A stretch of DNA of 64,000 bases, taken from positions 43,876,707 to 43,940,706 of the forward strand of contig CM060174.1 in assembly GCA_030549775.1 (NCBI GenBank), written 5' to 3'. Shown here piece after piece: positions 1 through 11,139 of the stretch. Position 1 is the stretch's first letter, and every line of letters starts with the position of its first letter. The position numbers were made by a program, and so were the translations under genes. The notes under the pieces are model-generated. The model did no database searches and had not been told where the DNA came from. It worked only from the letters and a program-made list of their open reading frames with translations. Origin of the DNA: Tamarix chinensis (Eukaryota > Streptophyta > Magnoliopsida > Caryophyllales > Tamaricaceae).

Positions 1-365
1 AAAGGAAGAGAAGAAAAGGAAAGAAAAGGAAAAAAGAGGGGGAAGAAGGAAAAAAGAAAGGAAAAGATGGGTTGGCTTAATTAATATATTTTGGGTATTT
101 TGGGATATTTAATAAAATATTAATGTTAAAATAATAATTAAATTCTCTTTTTAGCTTAATTTAGGGATTTTGAAAGATTTTTCTTAAATTCCATTTTAAT
201 TAGCAAAATACTCAAATTTTTCCTATTTAAATTATTTATTAATTTCTCCTAGATTTACCTTAATTTATTCCCTCTTATTTTAATAAAAATAGTTTATTTA
301 ATTAATTTTCCTAATAGTTTCTTATTTGGCCATGATTCCCTAAATTAGGATTTTGGGGTATTTTA
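1..365 (-). repeat. 3' LTR (start) of the gypsy element, cut by window edge
   Basis: On the minus strand the LTR opens with TAAAATACCCCAAAATCC, a decayed form of the TGAAATGCCC start seen at 10698. It lies directly after a polypurine tract. About 300 bases of AT-rich sequence follow, then a block that is pyrimidine-rich on the minus strand (purine-rich 1-64 as given). The same AT-rich plus pyrimidine order occurs at the starts of the LTRs ending at 6500 and 23826 and of the LTR beginning at 10698. The rest of this LTR lies outside the window. Confidence 0.7.
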
Positions 366-384
366 TCACTTCCCCCCTTAAAGA
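366..384 (-). other. Polypurine tract of the gypsy element
   Basis: The minus strand reads TTAAGGGGGGAAGTGA immediately before the LTR start. A purine run in this position primes plus-strand DNA synthesis in LTR retrotransposons. A second similar purine run (CTTTAAGGGGGTAG) lies near 484-497, just downstream of the end of the coding region, so which one was used is not certain. Confidence 0.6.
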
Positions 385-484
385 AAGACTTCACCCCAAA
401 GTCACTTGTGATTTCCTAGGGTTAATGTCAAGGTATTATACTCGGATACGACACCACTCTTACATCAATAATCATCTCCACTAC

Positions 485-1195
485 CCCCTTAAAGAAAAGT
501 TTCTAAGAAATGGTTGTGCCTATAGTAAAGAGTTTCGGGTACGCCTCCCGCATGTCCTTCTCAGTTTCCTAGGTAGCTTCTTCGATTCCATGTTGACTCC
601 ATAGGACCTTGAAGAGGGGGACTGCACTTGAGTGGGTCTTTCACAGTTTAGTATCGAGGATCCGCACTGGTCTCTCTTCATAGGTTAACGAGTCATCCAA
701 TTCTATCTCGTCCGGTCGGATTACATGGGAAGGATCAGAACGTACTTTCACAGCTACTAGATGTGGAATACATTGTGAACTAGAGCCAACTCTAGAGGAA
801 GAGCCGAACGATAAGCAACCCCTTCTATACGCTCTAGGATCTCAAAGGGGCTGATGTACCTTGGGCTTAGCTTACCCTTTCTGCCAAACCTCTGAATGCC
901 CTTTGTGGGGGAGACTCTCAACAACACCTTGTCTCCAGGCTCTAAGTCACTATCTCGACACCTCCGATCAGAGTAATTCTTCTGCCTGCTCTGGGCAGCT
1001 CTCATCCGGTCCTGAATCTGTCGGACTTGCCTTGTCATTTCCTCAATCATCTCGGGCCCCAATACCACCATCTCACTGATATCATTCCAACCTAAGGGAG
1101 TTCAACATTTCCGCCTGTACAAAGCTTCAAAGGAGCCATCCCAATACTCTATTAGATGTAGGCGCTCCACCCAACATCCCTAGAAATCTAACACA
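485..1195 (-). pseudogene. Integrase C-terminal part and chromodomain-like tail (gypsy pol)
   Basis: This is the downstream half of the interrupted integrase. An open frame at 757-1071 encodes motifs typical of gypsy integrase C-termini: QSRQKNYSDRR, then KLSPRYISPFEILERI, then LVHNVFH. After a frame break the sequence near 530-640 still reads like the chromodomain-type tail of chromovirus pol (PLFKVLWS, then DMREAYPKLF). A few conserved residues between the catalytic core and EALY are missing, consistent with a small deletion. The right edge abuts the LTR at 1201. The matching upstream half begins at 6501. It cannot encode a working enzyme. Confidence 0.85.
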
Positions 1196-1284
1196 CAGGT
1201 TGTAACACCCCCAAAATTTACTACTAAAAAATTTCTTTTTATTAAAAAGAATTAGCGGAAGCAAAATAATAAAACTATGAATTC

Positions 1285-1360
1285 TAGGGATATTACTGCC
1301 ACACTTAGTACTAGACCAGTTCACTCCTACCGTTCCAGTACCAAGTGCTAAGACTAAAAG
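1285..1360 (-). other. Conserved LTR-terminal block (GTGTGGCGGTAAC-like)
   Basis: About 90 bases inside the left end the sequence reads attactgccacacttagtac, followed by taccgttccagtaccaagtg. The same two motifs recur at the equivalent place in the LTRs at 15487 and 17282, and in the opposite orientation near 54926. On the LTR sense strand this is GTGTGGCGGTAAC close to the 3' end. Its role is unknown. A link to RNA 3' processing or U5 structure is only a guess. Confidence 0.5.
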
Positions 1361-1867
1361 AGAAAAATACAACTTACAAGAAACTCAAACCAATGATTAA
1401 ATTAGAGTAGCGCATTTAAACATTTTATAAGAGTATAATACACCACTGGTGGTTACAAATCAACAAATACGTTGAAACCATAAGTTTTAAAGGTGGAAGA
1501 GTACAACCCTAGGATCTATCGGATAGTACCTTACACTCTTTTTCGAGAGCCCACTTGAATAGTACCTGAGAATGACCTGCAAGGGACACTACCCATTAAA
1601 TAAGCAAGGGCCCCATGAATGGAACCCTTTAGTACTACGGTACTGAGTAACCCCTTTAAATCACACTTAACAGTAGGCCTGCAATGCAAGACATGATTCT
1701 ACATACATACATAATGAAAGGTAAATACTTAATATCCACATTTATACAACCACATACTTAACAAATCAATTAGATATTTATAGGCCATAGAAAAAAATCG
1801 ATACTTCTGGGCCTTAAGCCCTTAGTCCATCATTATCATATATATCCGATTATAATTATTCTTGTGA

Positions 1868-2300
1868 GTGCGGGAACCCCACTATTATTTGCCAATGGAC
1901 TGGTTATGCAGGGCAAAATGCTCGTGGCCACAATTATTCATCGGTAGACCGGTCATGCAGGAAAAAACGCTCCTGACCACTATTATTCACCCGTGGACCG
2001 GTCTGGCCCCGACTCAAATGGTATTCCACTATAAATGATTAGTATTTTTCCATAATTTATTCACAGCCAAATCAAATTTATTGAGCTCGGGACCCCCACC
2101 ATTCTAGCCAGTGGATCGGAATACAAATATACATCATCTAGGGTAACACATCCTGGGCCACCATTATATCCAGTGGATCGGTACTCATAAACATCATCCA
2201 GGGCAAAACATCCTAGGCCACTATTATATCTGGTGGATCGGTACTCGTAATATAATTCAACTGGGCCCGACTCATTAATCTTTCATTGTAATGATTAGTG
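1868..2300 (-). repeat. CCGGTGG-type internal repeat array of long LTR
   Basis: Several units contain a version of cactattat-tgccggtggaccgg, separated by phrases such as cagggcaaaacgctcctggcc. Each group ends with a cccgactcatgg / ttccactataaatgattagta block (about 2008-2050 and 2265-2300). The units here are more decayed than in the copies at 16.2-16.6 kb and 18.1-18.7 kb. No coding function is apparent. Confidence 0.7.
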
Positions 2301-2989
2301 TTTTCTCCTTTTTAATCAGCACATCAATTCCATTTATTTTCCTCGATAGGGAGATCAAGATCCCGAGACACAAAGGTACACCGATCGTACTGGTGTATAA
2401 AAGCTACTCAGTACCCTTCAACTATCAACTCGGGGACGCAAAGGTACCCTGGTCGTGCTAGTGCATAAAGCTAATTCAGTACCCTATTGACAAGGAAACC
2501 TATTCCATAAGTATGCATACCCTCTAACTAGGTCCATAGAGCTAGATAGAGTAGATATAGGGCCTGGCAGGGGCACAAAGGCACACCAGCAAATACTAGA
2601 ATAATCGTGGGCTAAACCACGTCCTTAGGGTAGCGACCCCTAAAGAGCCACCATTCCCGATCTCGAGGTCTTTCACTTTAAGTATTAGTGTCTTAATTAA
2701 GGTGATCACAAAAGCACAATAATTAGATAATTATTCACTTTTAATCGTTCGGATATCATCAGATATTTCTTATTCAAATGGTTGTCCAATGTAACATAGA
2801 AGAACCATTAAGGCCATCCTAAGCTCATCTAATTTCAAATTAGAGTTCGTTCTCGTGATACTTACTAATTATTAAATACTCTTACCTCGCTAATCAGTGT
2901 TATTTGAGTCATATTATGAAATTCCACAATCACAATGACATGTTAGATACAAATTACTTATTTACCCCTTACTTACATAATTGCTAAGT

Positions 2990-4330
2990 CATCCCTTCCT
3001 TACTTGACAAATTATCATATTACCCTTCTTGTTACATAATTACCAAGTTACCCCTTACTCGATTTAGGTTACCAAGTTATCTCCCATACTTATTAGGTCA
3101 CTAATCCCCCTTCATAATTATTACACTTAATGTATTTTCCATTTGGTTGGTTAGATTACCCTTTTCCTTTATATTAATTAATAAATTGCCCTTGAGTTGG
3201 TCAAATTACCAAATTACCCTTCCTCATTATTCTAATTACCAAATTATCCCTTCATTTGGTTAATTACCAAATTACCATTCTCTATTATCATAATTACCAA
3301 ACTACCCTTCTCCATTATCAAATTTACCAAATTACTCTTTAGTTATTTAAATTACTAAATTGCCCTTCTCTATTATCATAATTACCAAACTACCCTACTC
3401 CATTATCAAAATTACCAAATTACCCTCTAGTTGGTTAAATTACTAACCCTTTTATATGATCATAATTACTAACTACCCTTCTCCATTATCAAATTTACCA
3501 ACTTACCCTTTAGTTATTTAAATTACCAAATTACCCTTCACATTTATCATATTTACTATCTTACCCTTCTCAATTATTATAATTACCAAGAACTCTTTTC
3601 CAATTTCCACTTTTACCCCTTTTGTCAACAAATTACCATTTTGCCCTTTTACTTCCAAAATTACCATTTTATCCCCTTACTCCCAAAATTACCAATTTAC
3701 CCATTACTTCCAAAATTACCATCTTACCACTTACTTCCAAAATTACCATCTTACCATTTACTTCCAAAATTACCAATTTACCCATTTCTTCCAAAATTAC
3801 TAATTTACCCTTTTTCATTTACAAATTACCATTTTACCTTTTTACCTCCAAAATTACCATTTTACCCCTCACCTCCAAAGTTACCAATTTACCCTTTATT
3901 TACAAATGTACTGTTTTACCCTTGCCTCCAAAGTTAACATAATACCCTTTATCTCTAAAATTACCATTTTATCCTTAAATTCCAAAATTACCCTTTTACC
4001 CTTTAATTACAAAATTACCACTTTGACCTTTGATTATGAAATTACCATTTTCCCCCCTTTAATTACAAAATTACTAATTTACCCTTTAATTACTATTTTA
4101 CCCTTTATTCACAAAATTACCATTTTGCCCCTTTTTCATTTACAAATTACCACCTTACCCTCTTCATTTATAAATTACCATTTTGTCCCTTACCTCCAAA
4201 ATTACCATTTTACTCTTTTCCTCCAAAATTACTAATTTACCCCTTTACTTACAAATTTACCATTTTACCCTTGCCTCCAATATTACCATAATACCCTTTT
4301 CAATTGAAAGTTACCATTTTACCCCTTAGT
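2990..4330. repeat. Minisatellite, about 27-bp unit, AAATTACCATTTTACCC type
   Basis: About 1.3 kb of direct repeats built from ccaaaattaccattttaccc followed by a short cttactt linker. In the best-preserved stretch (3700-3800) the unit is 27 bp. Because 27 is divisible by three, the array gives open frames with a nine-residue period (for example at 3622-3942); these are artefacts, not genes. The left part (2990-3600) is more decayed, with ctaattaccaaattacccttc units. The array lies wholly inside the solo LTR and largely explains why this copy is longer than its relatives. Confidence 0.85.
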
Positions 4331-4974
4331 ACACCACTTACATTAGATTATTATTATTACTACATAAAATATTAATATGAACACCTCATCCACAACTCTT
4401 ATAATTAATGTAATATTATTAGCACCCATATATATATATTTGGTCAAATTCTTGTACAAGATATATTACTAAAATACCCCGAGGCTCATAAAATATTAAC
4501 CATGCATTAAAGATCACAATAGCATAATACAACATGGATAATACTTAACATTTTCATTAACCACCAAACTCTTACCTTAAATAATATTTCCATACATAAC
4601 ATATAACCTACATGCTTCTTTTTATCAAACATCACAAGAAACTATGCATATGATTTTAAACAACAAATATTAAGCATAATAACATATTAAAAATCCTAAT
4701 GTGCTAACATATGTTAATCCATGCATTTAAGTGGAATTTAACGGTTACCTTGATTCGTGCAAAAATGAACTTTTCCGATATTCCGGTTAAAGGTTCAATC
4801 TTTGATTATCAAAACCAATACCTAAATATAATATCAAGGTTTATTATGTTAGAAATCATAAAAATCAAAGTATAAAACTTTATAATGCTTAATTAATCAA
4901 ATACTTGAATTAAAATATTATTATACGTTAAAAATTATTACCCAACTAAATCAAGAAAGGCAGCAAATCTACAT

Positions 4975-6180
4975 GAAAAGAAAGGAGGAGGAGGGGGCTC
5001 GAAGGTGGTGAAAAGGGGAGCAATGGGCTATTTTCTTGTTAGTGGTTTGAGGCTAGGAAAGAAGGTGGTTGGGGGAGGATTTAGGGAAAGGGAAGGGTGA
5101 AGAGGTGGAGAGAGGGTGTAAGTGGTGGTTGGGGATGGGTTGAGGGCAGCTATGAACAGTGGAGGCGGTGGCAGCGAGGTTGCAAAGGTGGAAGACGAGG
5201 AGGGAGTCGGAAGGGGGAGGGAAAATGAAGGCTTTTGGGTGGTAGTTTCGGGAAAAGGAGGATTGGGGATGGTAGAGGGGGTTGCAGGGATTAATGTGGT
5301 AGCTCAAGTGGCGGTAGAAGCAGCGGAACAGTGGCAAATTGAGGCGGTACAGGGTGGTTGCCGAGAAGGGATGGAAAGAAGAGAAAAAGAAGAGAGGAGG
5401 AAGAAGGAGGCTGTAGGGTGGCTCAATGGGTGTTGTAATGGTTTGGGGGTGAGGTAGAGGGTGGCAGGGGTGGTATAGGTGTCTGTTGAGGCGGCGATAG
5501 CGGCGGAGTGGGGTGGTGAGGCAAAAATAAGGTGAGAGGTGGGAGGAGAAGAAAGGAAATAAAGAGGGTCGGGGAAGGCATGGAGAGGCTCGGGAAAATG
5601 CAGAATGGGGTAGGGAAGGAAGAAGAAAACGAAGAGGAAGAGAAAAGAGGAAATAGGGTAGCTCGAGGGGTAGCGGTAGGGTGGTAGGAGAATGGGGGTT
5701 GCAGGGAGAGGGAGGAGAACAGAGGTATGGCAATGGCAGGGAAAGGGAGAGAGAGATAGTGGGGCCGGTATGGCAGGAAAATGATGAGAGGGAGATAGAG
5801 GGAAGCAATAGGGGAGAGGGAGTCGCAGGTGGGGTGGCAGAGATGGTGGGGGTCATGAATTTTGTTGGGGAAAGAGGAAGAAGAAAGAAAGAAGAAGAAA
5901 GGGAAGAGGGAGTTGGGTGCGAGTCGGCGACCGAAGGGAAGTGTGTATGGGCCAGCCCGGTCGGGGAGAAAGGAAAGAAAGAAAGGAGGGAGGTGGGCCG
6001 GCGAAGCATGAGGGAGAAGGAGAGGGGGAGAGGAAGCAGGCCTTTAGCCTAGGCGCAGGGGGTGGGGGGAAGAAGCAGGCCCGCTAGTGGCCCAAGGAAA
6101 AAAAGAAGAAGAAAGAAAAGAGAAAAAGGAGAGAACAAGGAGAAGAAAAGGGAAAAGGAAAAAGAAAAGGGAAAAATAGG
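4975..6180 (-). other. Purine-rich block of LTR (pyrimidine-rich on LTR sense strand)
   Basis: A 1.2 kb stretch is strongly G+A on the given strand, so C+T on the LTR sense strand. It creates long open frames on both strands (a 318-codon Ser/Pro/Leu-rich frame on the minus strand and Glu/Gly-rich frames on the plus strand). These have the composition expected of low-complexity DNA and show no known domain. Comparable blocks occur in the same relative place in the LTRs at 10698, 15487 and 52207, so this is a structural part of the LTR, probably the transcribed leader, and not a gene. Confidence 0.6.
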
Positions 6181-6505
6181 ATTAAATAAAATAATTCAAT
6201 TTATAAAATAATAAAATATAATTTTTTTAGGTAATAAATTTATTTAATAATTTAATTTAATATTAAAATATAAGGGTTTAAAAAGAATAATTTTAGTAAA
6301 ATAATAGTTTGGAAAATTATTTAAATAAAAAGGTTATGATAAAATAACAAAGTATTTATTTTAATTTATTAAATATTTATGTCCAAAATAATATACTCAA
6401 AATCTATAAAATAATTAAATTAAATAGATTTAAAGGCTAATTTATCCTAAATAAAATTTATTTATTAATTTATAGGCTTTTAAAATTTCAGGGGATTACA
6501 CAGGC

Positions 6506-7140
6506 TCTCAACATATCCTCTAGGGTTTGTATGGTCCGCTTTGTCTGCCCATCGGTGGCAGGGTGGAAAGCTGTACTCATCTTCAACTTTGTTCCTAAGG
6601 CCTCGTGTAGCTTTCCTCAAAAGTGAGAGAGGAACCTCGAATCTTTATCTGACACGATGTCCCCTGGAACCCCGTGATGATTGACCACATACTTTATAAA
6701 AGCCCCTGCTAGCTGATATATACTCTAGGTGGAGCTCATTGGAATAAATACGGCCGACTTAGTCAATCTGTCCACAATAACCCAAATGGTGTCATAGTTG
6801 CTCCGAGTTCTTGGTAAACTGCTGACGAAATCCATGGAGATCGAGTCCCATTTCCACCTCGGCACTTCTAAGGGCTAAAGTAGCCCTGTTGGTTTTTGGT
6901 GCTCAATCTTGACCTTTTGACACACTATACACTGAGACATAAACTCTGCCACTTCCTGCTTCATTCGGGGCCACCAATACATCCTCCTGAGGTCCTTGTA
7001 CAACTTAGACCCTCCCAGTGGACTGAGTAAGGAGTTTGATGTCCTTCTTCCATAATGTGGCACTTTAATTCTGGAAAACTCTATGGTACACACCAATGAC
7101 CCTTGAACTGAAGGCTGCCATCCTTGTGAATTCTAAACCC
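6506..7140 (-). pseudogene. Integrase zinc-binding and catalytic core (gypsy pol), upstream half
   Basis: Positions 6875-7096 give KLYKDLRRMYWWPRMKQEV followed by CIVCQKVK, the second half of the HHCC zinc-binding domain. The first histidines are decayed (SPLGGSKLYK where HPGGSKMY-type sequence is usual). Further left the broken frame still shows [15 protein letters not shown] and [15 protein letters not shown] motifs of the catalytic core (about 6510-6850). Stops interrupt it. The frame ends at RAC, exactly at the target-site duplication of the 1201-6500 insertion. Confidence 0.85.
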
Positions 7141-7145
7141 TTCTG

Positions 7146-7850
7146 CTAAGCCTTCGTGCATCTTTCACCGGATCCTTTCAAGCTTGACATCTCCAATCTG
7201 ACCGGATCGGATCTCCTTGAATATGGGGGAGTGAGTGTCAGGGCACTCATGCAGGCCTCAAGGTCTCCTTGCTGAATCATCTCAATCTCTAGGCCCGACA
7301 ACTCCCTTATCATTCGGTCTATGACTACATGACACAGTGTAGAATGTGAGGTATTCCTGCTCAAGGCATCGGCAACTACGTTAGCCTTTCCCTCGTGGTA
7401 GGTCAACTCTATGTCGTAGTCCTTGACAAGCTCCAACCACCTCCTCTACCTCATGTTGAGCTCCTTTTGAGTGAAGATGTACTTGAGGCTCTTGTGGTCC
7501 GTAAAGAATATGCATTTTGGTCCATACAAGTAGTGCCTCCAAATCTTTAGAGCAAATACCACAGCAGCTAAGTCCAGATCATGCGTAGGATAATTCTACT
7601 CATGCTTCTTCAACTGTCGGGAGGCATATGCGACCACTCTACCCTTCTGCATCAACACACACCCCAGCCCGTGCTTGGATGCATCACTATAGATCTCAAA
7701 CCCATCTATACCCCCTGGTAGGGTCAACACGGGTGTAGTGGTCAACCGTCTTTTTAGCTTCTGGAATGCTTCTTCGCAAGTCTCGTCCCACTGGAACCTT
7801 GTCGTCTTCTTTAGGAGGTTGGTTAATGGTCAGACAATCCGGGAGAAATT
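7146..7850 (-). pseudogene. RNase H domain of gypsy pol
   Basis: On the minus strand the motifs run in order: [15 protein letters not shown] with the first catalytic aspartate (about 7650-7700), [14 protein letters not shown] (about 7570-7600), [10 protein letters not shown] (about 7480-7510) and [15 protein letters not shown] at the C-terminus (7350-7420). An in-frame stop lies just before the second motif, and that motif has Asp where Glu is usual (HDLEL). Another stop lies near 7447. The domain removes RNA from the RNA:DNA hybrid during reverse transcription in live elements. Confidence 0.85.
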
Positions 7851-8640
7851 CTATACAAACCTTCTGTAATACCTAGCCAATCCCAGAAAACTCCGAACCT
7901 CAGTGATATTTGTAAGAGGCTTCCACTCTGTGATGGCCACGATCTTGGCTGGGTCCATAACCACTCCCTCTGCTGAAACAATGTGTCCCAAGAAAGCCAC
8001 TTCTTGGAGCCATAATTCACACTTCGACAATTTCACATACAAGCGATGCTCTCTCAATAGATTCAAAATAGTGTGGAGGTGCAGCTCATAATCTTCATCC
8101 CCTCGAGAATACACCAGTATGTCATCAATGAACACCACGACGAATTGATCCAAGAATGACCTGAATATCCTTGTCATCAGATCCATGAAAATCACAGGCG
8201 CATTCATGAGCCCAAACGGCATCACTGTAAACTCGCAGTGTCCATACCGAGTCTGGAAGGCTGTCTTTATAATATCAGCATCGGCGATCCTCAACTTATG
8301 GTACCCTGACCTCAAATCAATCTTAGAGAATACTATGGTGCCCTTCAACTGGTCAAAAAGGTCATCTATCCTCGGGAGTGGGTAACGGTTCCTCACTATT
8401 AGTTGGTTCAATCCTCGGTAGTCGATGTAGAGACAGAGACTACCATCCTTCTTCTTTACGAACAGGACCGGTGCTCCCCAAGGTGACACACTCGGTCGAA
8501 TATATCCATGCTCCAACAGCTCTTCTAGCTGGTATTTTAACTCCTTCAACTCAACCGGCTCCATCCGGTAGGGTACCTTTGTGACGGGCTCAGCTCTTGG
8601 CACCAACTCAATCTTGAAATTGATTTATCGAACTGGGGAC
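7851..8640 (-). pseudogene. Reverse transcriptase domain of gypsy pol
   Basis: The best preserved coding stretch in the window is a 251-codon frame (7851-8606) with the full set of gypsy RT motifs: [20 protein letters not shown], then DYRGLNQL, then [14 protein letters not shown], then [15 protein letters not shown], then [12 protein letters not shown], then [17 protein letters not shown], then the catalytic FIDDILVYS, then [11 protein letters not shown] and [14 protein letters not shown]. The catalytic DD pair is intact. The leading Met is only the first in the frame, since in this family RT is cleaved from a longer polyprotein. Upstream linker sequence continues toward 8840 with frame breaks. 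The neighbouring domains are broken, so no active enzyme is expected. Confidence 0.92.
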
Positions 8641-8845
8641 ATACCCAGTATCTTCTCTAGAAACACATCTAGGAACTCCTTGACCACCAAAATTCTATCT
8701 AGATCAGCCAGGTCCTTGTTCAGCTCCTGTACGCTGCATAAGTATAGGGGATACCCCTTCTGAACTAAGGAATACAGAGTCACTGTTGTCACCACCTTGG
8801 TAGCGGGCTTAGGCTAGGTCCTCTGGTACGAAACCCTAGTTCCCT

Positions 8846-9165
8846 TCAGGTGCCGTGCTCCTGAACGCAGTCAATGACGGTCTTATATCTCCCCAACATG
8901 TCCATACCTAGAATCACGTTAAAATCCTTTAATTCCATCCTAACCAGGTCCACTAGGAAATCTACCCTGCCTATGACTAAGGTCACACCAGAATATAACT
9001 TGTTACATTTCACTTTATCACCGGAGGGAAGCATCATAGATAATTCTACTTTAGCAGCAGGTGATAGTCTAGCTTTAGCAACAAAAGCAAGTGAAATAAA
9101 GGACAAGGTGCCTCCCGAGTCAAACAAAACATGCACCGGCAGAGAGCGAATGGTGAACATACTAG
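8846..9165 (-). pseudogene. Retropepsin-like aspartic protease of gypsy pol
   Basis: The frame contains VLFDSGGTLSFIS, the active-site loop of plant gypsy proteases (usually DSGATHSFIS), and later DFNVILGMDMLGRYKTVIDC, the conserved C-terminal part. The DSG triad survives, but the following Ala is Gly and His is Leu. In live elements it cuts the Gag-Pol polyprotein. It sits between the gag zinc knuckle (right) and RT (left), as expected. Confidence 0.85.
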
Positions 9166-9194
9166 TAATAATGTCTAGTTGGCGGTTTACCTCC

Positions 9195-9758
9195 GCCTAA
9201 CTAATCACATTCAGGCATCCGCCTGATTGGTCTCCTTTCTGGGGAAAAGGTCTGGGTCCCTGAGGGCTTCCTTGGGCATCTCTAGTTGGGGTAACGGCTG
9301 GGGCAGGTGCTCTCTGGTAGTGCTGCGGGGGTGCGGTCCAGAGGTGCTACTGATAGGCCTGTTGTTGGGGCATCAAGGATCCCCACTGTGGTTTTTGACG
9401 TGGCTGGTACTGTGGAGCATGTGGTGGTCCTCGACACTCGAATGCTCTATGGCCCTGCTTGCCATAGTTCAGACATGTGATAAGCTTACCTCCACAATCC
9501 CGGCCAGGGTGACTGCAGCCGTAGCATTTGCATGTAAATCCTCCCGGGGGACCCTGGCCCCTACTCTGGTCTCTCGGTGGGGGTTTCCTCGGCCCCTCTG
9601 TCCATGGGTGGGTTCTGCTTACCAAACTATGTCCCTCAGGTTTCCTCTGCCTGAGGATGGTGGTCTGCTCCTGGACTAGGGTGGCGGCGAGGCAAGCACC
9701 CTCCTATAGGGTATCAAGGTGGGTGAAAGGCACCGCTCCATGGTTACCATTTTCTTAG
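9195..9758 (-). pseudogene. Gag C-terminal zinc-knuckle region, truncated
   Basis: The frame at 9347-9625 carries two zinc-knuckle remnants: CYGCSHPGRDC, then CLNYGKQGHRAFEC. In the second the second Cys of the CCHC motif has become Tyr. Pro/Gln-rich linker follows (QYQPRQKPQ). The nucleocapsid domain binds element RNA in live copies. The large N-terminal capsid part of gag is not recognisable to the right, so gag is truncated or replaced. Long plus-strand frames here (9227-9679 and 9528-9758) are antisense shadows. Confidence 0.75.
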
Positions 9759-9760
9759 AT

Positions 9761-10697
9761 GATTAGGCACGTTACTAGCACATCACACAGTGAAGATGAC
9801 AACAAGTATGGTAGTGATGAGGTGGGACTGAAAAAAAACCACTAGTATCAAGAGCTTAGGTTTTAAATGAAGGGTTAATAAGAATCTAAGATCAACGGTG
9901 ATGAAATACGGAGTACAAGTACTAAAAAAGGTTTGCTTCTATTCAATAGGAAGCGATACTCACACAAATATAGTGATTAGTAAGGCTAGGAGATACAGAT
10001 CATTCCTCATGAAAGGGAATGATGTTACTAGAGAAGGGATTCACAAATTGAAGGGAAATCTTAGTAAGAGTGCCATCCATTATATCAAAAGGTATGATAT
10101 CTTTGGAAAATCTTGTTGAGGGAAAAATAATGGCCAAAGGTGTAACCAATTAAGAAGATGACAAAATGGTCGTCAAAGAGACTAGGCAACCATATTAAAG
10201 TAGTAATGACAAGGATTATAGTAAAGTGTAATAGTGTTAAAAAAGAGGTGTTCCTAGAAAATTGTTAATAATGAAGAGTAGTGTAAAGGAAGATTTGAAT
10301 GAGGTTTAAGTTTGATGATTAAGCGGAATAGGGCACTAATTTAGTAATAAAAAGGATAGTGATAAAGAGGGTAATACATCAAGGATGATCCAAACCAATG
10401 CCATTAAGAAAAGGTCAAACTTAGAATACATACAAATAAAAGAAGAGATCATTAATAATAACCAAAAGGATGGGGTTACTACCCCCTTAAAAGAAATTCA
10501 TTTGAAACCACAAGTAAGGTTACACTTGATAGTGTTAGCAAAATATACAAGGATCACAAACAAGAACAAGAAGTGTGATAAGACATTGAGTGGACATGGA
10601 AGATTCAAAGACTTTAGGATCCTAGAGGTTTGGCTCAGGCTTGCTCTCTTAGACACCATTCCTAGTGCAATGACACTCAAATTGCCTATGGCCGCAT
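9761..10697. other. Unassigned stretch with polypurine-tract remnant
   Basis: No recognisable gene. Two plus-strand frames (9898-10119, 73 codons; 10385-10738, 117 codons) resemble no family I know and read through LTR sequence, so I do not call them genes. Near 10475-10500 the minus strand reads GAATTTCTTTTAAGGGGGTA, very like the coding end plus polypurine tract of Tekay-type elements. Part of this stretch may therefore be the 3' end of another minus-strand element, cut by the LTR that begins at 10698. Confidence 0.4.
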
Positions 10698-11139
10698 TGA
10701 AATGCCCTGAAAATTCTAATTTTAAGAATTATAGTTAAATAAGGTTTTATTAGAAAAATTTATTAAATAAATTATTTTTATTAAAATAAAAAAGAATTAT
10801 TTAGGGAAAATCAAGAAGAAATTTATAAGTATTCTAATTAAGAGAAATTTTAGTATTTTAGCTAATTAAAGACTTTATTTTGGAAAATAATAAAATATTT
10901 TATTTTGGAAATTAATTAAATTAATTATTTTATTTAAAATAAGAAGTAGAAATTAGGTCCAAATTAATAGTAATTTTATAAATAATTTGATTAGATAAAA
11001 TTAGAGTGATTTACTAATTAAATTGAAATTTATGAAAACCCTTCAAAAATCCTAAATTAGCCTCAAAAGGGATTTAAATATTATTATTTTTAAAATATCC
11101 TAAATATCCTAATTAATTTAATAAACTTAACCCATTATT

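Larger units (their letters stand above)
1201..6500 (-). mobile_element. Solo LTR (5.3 kb) inserted in gypsy integrase
   Basis: The unit begins TGTAACACCC and ends GGGGATTACA, so its ends are short inverted repeats. Flanks caggt (1196-1200) and caggc (6501-6505) are a 5-bp target-site duplication with one transition. Removing the unit rejoins the integrase reading frame (ML-RAC to VLDF). It has no gag or pol and its content matches other LTRs in this window, so it is best read as a solo LTR left by LTR-LTR recombination. Orientation is minus, because the pyrimidine-rich block follows the right-hand end when read on the minus strand, as in the neighbouring LTR at 1-365. It contains the CCGGTGG module, a 27-bp minisatellite and a purine-rich block. 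Confidence 0.85.
1..9760 (-). mobile_element. Ty3/gypsy chromovirus (Tekay/Del-like), degenerate
   Basis: Reading right to left, the minus strand carries a gag zinc-knuckle region, aspartic protease, reverse transcriptase, RNase H, integrase with a GPY/F-type C-terminus, a polypurine tract and the start of a 3' LTR. That domain order (PR-RT-RH-IN) is the Ty3/gypsy order. The integrase end and the long LTR suggest the Tekay/Del chromovirus lineage, which is an inference. The element is dead: there are in-frame stops in RNase H and integrase, a mutated zinc knuckle and a small deletion in integrase. A 5.3 kb solo LTR (1201-6500) splits the integrase. The 5' LTR and most of gag are not recognisable, so the right limit is approximate. 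Confidence 0.85.

Noticed and set aside
3622..4235. Periodic open frames (106, 98 and 109 codons)
   Set aside because: Produced by a 27-bp minisatellite; repeats in two phases are both open.
5053..6009. 318-codon minus-strand open frame, Pro/Ser/Leu-rich
   Set aside because: It lies in the purine-rich block of a solo LTR. Composition is low-complexity, several other frames are open at once, and no domain is seen.
9227..9758. 150- and 76-codon plus-strand frames
   Set aside because: Antisense to the gag zinc-knuckle region, which has recognisable motifs on the minus strand.
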